DNA of 28,691 nucleotides, taken from the NCBI GenBank assembly GCA_003151275.1, contig PLXC01000052.1:1-28691 (forward strand), given 5' to 3'. Below are positions 24,477 to 28,691 of the stretch, piece by piece (within the stretch, counting starts at the first letter, position 1; each line of letters begins with the position of its first letter). The translations under genes and the position numbers were made by a program. This DNA comes from Candidatus Melainabacteria bacterium. Lineage in GTDB: Bacteria > Cyanobacteriota > Vampirovibrionia > Obscuribacterales > Obscuribacteraceae. Under the pieces are notes generated by a model. It ran no database searches. It worked only from the letters and a program-made list of their open reading frames with translations, and was not told the origin of the DNA.

Positions 24477-25595
24477 ATGACGATTACTCCAGGTTATAAG
24501 AGAACGATAAGAGTGGCAGCGACCGCGACGGTTGTGTCCATTGCTTGTTCTGGATTGATTCAGGCTCTAAATGGTTTGGAGCAGAACTCCTTTGTTGAAT
24601 TGATGAACGCGTTTTCGCAGCTGGGAGCGCCTACGGCAAACGCTTCGAAGATTCCAGCCCCGCTTCTTGGTTCGATCATCGGGTTTCTCTTTTTTTCATT
24701 TCCTGCGGTATGGAGTGGACTTAAACTTACAGGCTTTGCACGAATCATGGCCACCGCTCAATTGATCATATTGGGGTGGGTTTACGAATGGGGAGTTTGG
24801 CAGCTTTTGGGTCAATCATCGGCGCCAATTAGTCAGGCGCTTGCAACGATCATCGGCTGCGTTAGCGGCGTGTGGTTGAAAGTGCAGGAAGTTCGCAAGA
24901 GTGATCGCGATGCTCGGCATTACGAATTGAAATTGCGAAATCAGGAATTACAAGAATCACGACTTGCTCTGGTCAAAAATGATGAAACCGAACGAAGACT
25001 TCTGGCCGCTGATCTTCATGACCAGGTCTTAAACGACTTGAAGGGAATCATGGAAAAACTGAACCAATATGGTTCAACGAATGACCCGGCGGTTTTACTG
25101 GTCATTGACGACAAAATGCGGCAAGTGATGGTGGAAATCAGGGAGATTATGGACAATCTCTGCCCTGTTGTACTAGAGCATTTTGGTTTGGCTGCGGCGA
25201 TAGAAGAGTGCCTGGAGAAGGGTTCACAGCGAGCAGGCTTTGATATTCGGTTCAAACAGAGCGATGAGGCTGAAAAGCTCGTTAAAGACCTTTCTGACGT
25301 TGAGCAACAGTTGCTTTATCGCTTAATTCAGGAATCGGTGACAAACATCTGCAAACACGCCAATGCCTCGCTCGTGCAGGCGTCCATCGCTGTTGAAGAC
25401 AGCGATTTACTTTTTGCGGTGGTGGATAACGGCAAGGGCTTGGATCCGGACAAGGCTATCGCCACTTCGCGCGGGCTAGGGTATATGAGGCTAAGGGCTG
25501 CATTAATTGGAGCTCGAATCAGGTGGGCAGCAGGCAAAGATGGAAAAGGCACTTCTGTTGAGATTCGAATCAACTCACCAGCCAATGTTTCCTGA
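24477..25595 (+). CDS. NarX/DesK-type sensor histidine kinase (HisKA_3)
   Basis: The product is 372 residues. About four hydrophobic segments (roughly 13-33, 62-82, 88-110, 117-135) form the membrane part, with no large external domain. A coiled linker (RDARHYELKLRNQELQESRLAL) leads to the HisKA_3-type dimerisation motif ERRLLAADLHDQVLNDL with His181. The ATPase domain shows LIQESVTNICKHANAS (N-box, Asn290), VVDNGKGLDPD (G1) and RGLGYMRLRAALIGARI (G2). Such kinases normally pair with a LuxR-type response regulator; none is in the window. The ATG has no good ribosome binding site. A hairpin terminator follows the stop. Confidence 0.92.
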   Translation: MTITPGYKRTIRVAATATVVSIACSGLIQALNGLEQNSFVELMNAFSQLGAPTANASKIPAPLLGSIIGFLFFSFPAVWSGLKLTGFARIMATAQLIILGWVYEWGVWQLLGQSSAPISQALATIIGCVSGVWLKVQEVRKSDRDARHYELKLRNQELQESRLALVKNDETERRLLAADLHDQVLNDLKGIMEKLNQYGSTNDPAVLLVIDDKMRQVMVEIREIMDNLCPVVLEHFGLAAAIEECLEKGSQRAGFDIRFKQSDEAEKLVKDLSDVEQQLLYRLIQESVTNICKHANASLVQASIAVEDSDLLFAVVDNGKGLDPDKAIATSRGLGYMRLRAALIGARIRWAAGKDGKGTSVEIRINSPANVS

Positions 25596-25997
25596 ACAAC
25601 ATTCAGGCATAACCCGCAAAAGATTTGCGCTTTTACACATTTAACAATGCGGACAATGCAGCAATAATTTGCGCTAACCCCGAACACGGCAAGAGAACTA
25701 GGATTATCAAGCTCTGCATTTCACACCTGCATCACGAAAACTTTATGCATGGGCCGGTACTCTCAAGGTGACCAGACCCCCAGACGCCCCAATCTATCCA
25801 ACCAGGCTCTGCCAACGTTTTGATTGCGTCTAGTTCAGACGACCAATTTGAGACTTCCTGCATTAATTTCTGAGTTAAATTCGAGGAAATTGTGTACCGG
25901 CAGTGCACAGACCATATGGGGGGAAGGGGGCAGAGGACGTACGGACAGTTATCCAGATTCGTCATCAGTTTGTCATTAGTTAATCGCAGAATAGAGC
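25596..25997. other. Intergenic region between kinase and giant EF-loop gene
   Basis: Apart from the terminator at 25615-25634, the 400 bases show no convincing gene. A G-rich run, GGGGGGAAGGGGG (25918-25930), lies about 70 bases before the next start codon. A minus-strand open frame crossing 25732-26028 lacks a ribosome binding site and family features. No clear promoter boxes were found, although the downstream gene's promoter must lie here. Confidence 0.3.
25615..25634 (+). terminator. Terminator after the NarX/DesK-type kinase
   Basis: CGCAAA-aga-TTTGCG (25615-25629) is followed by cTTTT. It starts 20 bases after the stop codon. The stem is short, so efficiency may be modest. Confidence 0.5.
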
Positions 25998-28691
25998 ATG
26001 ACCAGCGCACAAAAACCACATTCAACAAGCAACGGGGCTGGCAATGACGCCGGCACTGGCTTGACTCATGTGGAGACGAACGCCGCCGAAGCGCAAAGAA
26101 TTTCCCACATACTGCAAGAACTGGGACTGCCTGTTAACAAAGTTACGCTAAAAGATGGACACGTCGATCTGATCACGACAGCAGATCCGGAATTTATTAG
26201 GCAACACTTGTTTAACGAATCTATCTTGCCGCCCGGGTTAAAGACACCACTTATGGTGCCTTTGTCAAAAGATGATGTCGTTATAAGTTCCGCCTTAGAC
26301 AGGTCGATTGGTCCGAGCATAGTCGACACTTTGGCGCATAACCCAAAGCTCGTAGCCCAAATTAAAGACAGCAACGGCATGATTGACCAACAAAAAGTCA
26401 ACAAACTGATCACAGAGATAGACGGCTCAAACAACGCCGCGGTTAAACTTGAGCACCTCGGCATCAATCAAAACGACATGGAAACTTTGATTGCCTTGAA
26501 CCAGAATTTTACAGATTTCTCCGGCAGCAACAACGGCAAGCTGGAGCTGAACACAATGACTAGAGCTGCATTTGACGGACAACAACGATGGGTTGACCGA
26601 CTGGCAAGAGACGGCAATCTGCCGTTAGATAGTGTCAACACACAACGCATTGCACAGTATCTGCCAACTGATCAAACATTGCGCAGCGCGCTTAGTCCAA
26701 ATGGAGATGGTGCCACTATAAGTAAGGACAAGGTCGATGTACTGTTCAAAGACGTAACAGAAAATCCAAGCAAATATAATTCGACCCCCGAACTTGTGGC
26801 CGCGGTTAAACAGCTGCACAACAGCTTCAACCAATTTTCGACCGATGGTAAAACCATCGATACACATACGTTGCTAAGCCCCATTGCTAAATCCGACTTG
26901 CCCCCAACTAATCCGCGCGAAGCGGCGATCGTAGACACTCTCGCTCACAATCCAAAATTGATGGCCTACATCAGTGACGGTAATGGCAATATTTCCCAAG
27001 ATAAAGTGCAGAGCCTGTATGCGCGCTTAACGGATTCGAATGCGACGCCGCAAACATTCGCGGCACTGAACATAAAAGAAAACGAGCTTACAACGCTCAG
27101 TGAGCTGAACACCAATTTCTCGAAATTGACCGGCAGCACCGCAGATGGGAAACTGAATATTGACACCATGGCGCGCGATGCTTTTGGTGGCAACCAACGC
27201 TGGGTTGATCGACTAGCAAGGGATGGCAATCTTCAGCTTGATGATGGCAACGTACATAAAATTGCCTCCTTCCTTCCCCAAAACCAAGATTTGGCAAAGC
27301 AACTTAGTGTCAACGGAGATGGCGCGACGATAAGCAAAGACAAGCTTGATCAGGTTTATCAGGACGTGATCAGCCATCCTGAAAAATACAACAATCCTGA
27401 AGAAGTTGCGGCAATAAAACAGCTACATAACAGCTTTAACCAATTTTCGACCGACGGCAAAACGCTCGACACACGCACTTTAGGTGTGACGGCGACTAAC
27501 GGACCAGTCGAAGCTGGCACCAAAGAAGCTCGGGATACTACTAAAACATTGGAGCCTGCTACGAAGTTACAGGTTACAAGCGTTGTGGATACTCTGGCTT
27601 ACAATCGCCCTCTGACAGCATACATCAGCGACTCTCATGGAAATGTTTCTCAGGACAAAGTGCAGGCACTTCTTGCTAGTTTGAATGGACCAGATGGGGC
27701 TCAGTTACGACAGGAGCTGCACATCAAGTCCAATGAGATGACAACGCTCAACACTCTAAATGATAACTTTACTGGATTCAAAGGCAGTTCGAATGGAAGT
27801 CTAAATATCGATGTTGTTGCGCGGGATGCTTATGGTGGAGACCAGCGTTGGGTAGACCGTTTAGCTCGGGACGGCAACCTGCCTATCGATGACGGCAATC
27901 GACAAAAGATTGCGCAATATCTCTCATCTCAAGACCCTACCTTACTAAATCAACTTAGCACCGATGGAACAGGAACTACGCTTAGCAAGACCAAAATTGA
28001 TCAGCTTTATCAGGATGTAACTAACAATCCCTCGAAATACAGCTCGCAACCGGAGACGATAGCAGCAGTCAAACAGCTGCATAACAGCTTCAATGAATTT
28101 TCAACAGATGGCAAATCAATTGATGTAGGCACCATTCACAATGCACGAACGACTGACTCTGGCGGTCCTACAGGTACGCAAAATACGAATACCCATTCAT
28201 CGGACCTGATAACAAACAACAATCAAGGTGCAACTACGCCAAGAAACGGTGATCTAAGTTTCCATGGTTCCACCGCCAGTAGCGGGCCGGATGCGACGGT
28301 CATTTCGAATAATCGGAATTCCCAGTTCACAAGCGTGCCCCCGTTGGATAGCGGACCTGTGGTCACAAAACCATTGGGTAACGGCCTCAACAGCACTACC
28401 GAATCCGGTTTCAATCGCAGTGGTAATGGCGCTATTCCCGACCAAATTCTCACTCGCGCTGGCAATGGCACCATTGCCGACCAGGTTCTCGCTCTCAACG
28501 GTAACGGCTCCACTCCCGACCAAATTCTTGCTCGCACTGGCAACGGCACCATTGCAGACCAGGTTCTCGCTCTCAACGGTAACGGCTCCACTCCCGACCA
28601 GGTTCTCGCTCTCAACGGTAACGGCTCCACTCCCGACCAAATTCTTGCTCGCAACGGCAACGGCACCACTCCCGACCAAATTCTCACTCGC
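25998..28691 (+). CDS. Giant modular EF-loop repeat protein, 5' part (runs off right edge)
   Basis: From ATG 25998 the frame is open for 898 codons to the window end. Residues 1-107 are a unique leader without a signal peptide. Three homologous modules of about 190 residues follow, starting at residues 108, 311 and 529. Each has VDTLA-N, an EF-like loop (DGNGNISQDKV), GSxxGxLNID, a highly conserved QRWVDRLARDGNL, a second loop (NGDGATISKDK), KQLHNSFN-F and STDGKxID. A Gly/Asn/Thr linker leads to a 13-residue tandem repeat that is still running at the edge. One copy of the module ends the 475-residue protein at 21612. The loops resemble EF-hands but mostly lack the final Glu, so Ca2+ binding is inferred, not shown. 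Only a weak GAG precedes the start. Confidence 0.85.
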   Translation, partial: MTSAQKPHSTSNGAGNDAGTGLTHVETNAAEAQRISHILQELGLPVNKVTLKDGHVDLITTADPEFIRQHLFNESILPPGLKTPLMVPLSKDDVVISSALDRSIGPSIVDTLAHNPKLVAQIKDSNGMIDQQKVNKLITEIDGSNNAAVKLEHLGINQNDMETLIALNQNFTDFSGSNNGKLELNTMTRAAFDGQQRWVDRLARDGNLPLDSVNTQRIAQYLPTDQTLRSALSPNGDGATISKDKVDVLFKDVTENPSKYNSTPELVAAVKQLHNSFNQFSTDGKTIDTHTLLSPIAKSDLPPTNPREAAIVDTLAHNPKLMAYISDGNGNISQDKVQSLYARLTDSNATPQTFAALNIKENELTTLSELNTNFSKLTGSTADGKLNIDTMARDAFGGNQRWVDRLARDGNLQLDDGNVHKIASFLPQNQDLAKQLSVNGDGATISKDKLDQVYQDVISHPEKYNNPEEVAAIKQLHNSFNQFSTDGKTLDTRTLGVTATNGPVEAGTKEARDTTKTLEPATKLQVTSVVDTLAYNRPLTAYISDSHGNVSQDKVQALLASLNGPDGAQLRQELHIKSNEMTTLNTLNDNFTGFKGSSNGSLNIDVVARDAYGGDQRWVDRLARDGNLPIDDGNRQKIAQYLSSQDPTLLNQLSTDGTGTTLSKTKIDQLYQDVTNNPSKYSSQPETIAAVKQLHNSFNEFSTDGKSIDVGTIHNARTTDSGGPTGTQNTNTHSSDLITNNNQGATTPRNGDLSFHGSTASSGPDATVISNNRNSQFTSVPPLDSGPVVTKPLGNGLNSTTESGFNRSGNGAIPDQILTRAGNGTIADQVLALNGNGSTPDQILARTGNGTIADQVLALNGNGSTPDQVLALNGNGSTPDQILARNGNGTTPDQILTR
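26319..28130 (+). repeat. Three direct repeats of a ~560-base coding module
   Basis: Module starts are at 26319, 26928 and 27582, spaced 609 and 654 bases. The extra length before the third is a linker. The best conserved stretch encodes QRWVDRLARDGNL and KQLHNSFN. DNA identity is partial, with many third-base changes, so the duplication is old and under protein-level selection. Confidence 0.8.
28419..28691 (+). repeat. 39-base tandem repeat encoding a 13-residue unit, at least 7 copies
   Basis: Seven complete in-frame units run to the window end. The consensus is NGNGSTPDQILAR. Two alternating forms occur, (S/T)TPDQ-ILAR and TIADQ-VLAL, and some copies are nearly identical at DNA level, indicating recent expansion or exchange. 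The array continues beyond the window. Confidence 0.9.

Noticed and set aside
25918..25930. G-rich run as a possible G-quadruplex
   Set aside because: Only two long G-runs are present, too few for a clear intramolecular quadruplex.
25732..26028. 98-codon minus-strand frame upstream of the giant gene
   Set aside because: No ribosome binding site, overlaps the giant gene's start, and the Trp/Cys-rich translation has no recognisable features.
28223..28687. Long minus-strand frames with regular repeats
   Set aside because: They mirror the 39-base tandem repeat of the plus-strand gene; repeats of length divisible by three keep all frames open.

Overview
The window looks like part of a bacterial chromosome with moderate G+C. 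Core genes (smpB, rpsL, rpsG, fusA) sit beside large, apparently lineage-specific proteins. A long glycoside-hydrolase-like (GHL10) protein, YD/RHS-type repeats, a bacterial calpain, LysM and EF-loop proteins, and hybrid kinases without nearby regulators would fit a member of the Cyanobacteria/Melainabacteria (Vampirovibrionia, Obscuribacter-like) assemblage. That placement is inference from gene content only.

Layout. 1-998 (-): 5' part of a YD-repeat protein that runs off the left edge. 1332-2210 (+): secreted lysozyme-like protein. 2288-5379 (-): smpB followed by a secreted GHL10 protein. 5686-6753 (+): GNAT acetyltransferase. 6888-10530 (+): str locus rpsL-rpsG-fusA, with a good promoter, leader hairpins and a terminator, but no tuf. 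10625-13022: accessory patch with a small DUF6941-like protein, a WGR-domain protein whose start lies inside an RHS remnant, a GH25 lysozyme, a higB stump and an intact higA antitoxin. 13081-16523 (-): EF-hand/calpain protease, a 47-residue Cys-rich protein and a Bcr/CflA-type MFS exporter, then a decayed copy of a histidine-kinase 3' end. 16795-17623 (+): two small membrane/secreted proteins. 17743-21380 (-): two tandem paralogous PAS histidine kinases overlapping by 4 bases. 21612-23039 (-): EF-loop protein. 23275-24402 (+): LysM + C39-like peptidase. 24477-25595 (+): NarX/DesK-type kinase. 25998-28691 (+): a giant modular EF-loop protein open at the right edge, ending in a 13-residue tandem repeat.

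The most interesting theme is a set of large proteins that share pieces. The YD-repeat protein, the calpain and the 475-residue EF-loop protein share a short helical N-terminal motif ending in a Leu-Pro signature. The calpain and the 475-residue protein also share an EF-loop region. The C-terminal module of the 475-residue protein recurs three times in the right-edge protein. Two of these genes carry a shared 17-base upstream element, and related TGCGT-N4-(A/G)CGCA inverted repeats lie near both. Together they look like an undescribed family of modular, possibly Ca2+-responsive effector or structural proteins. The regulatory and calcium links are inference. No tRNA, rRNA, CRISPR array or intact insertion sequence was recognised.
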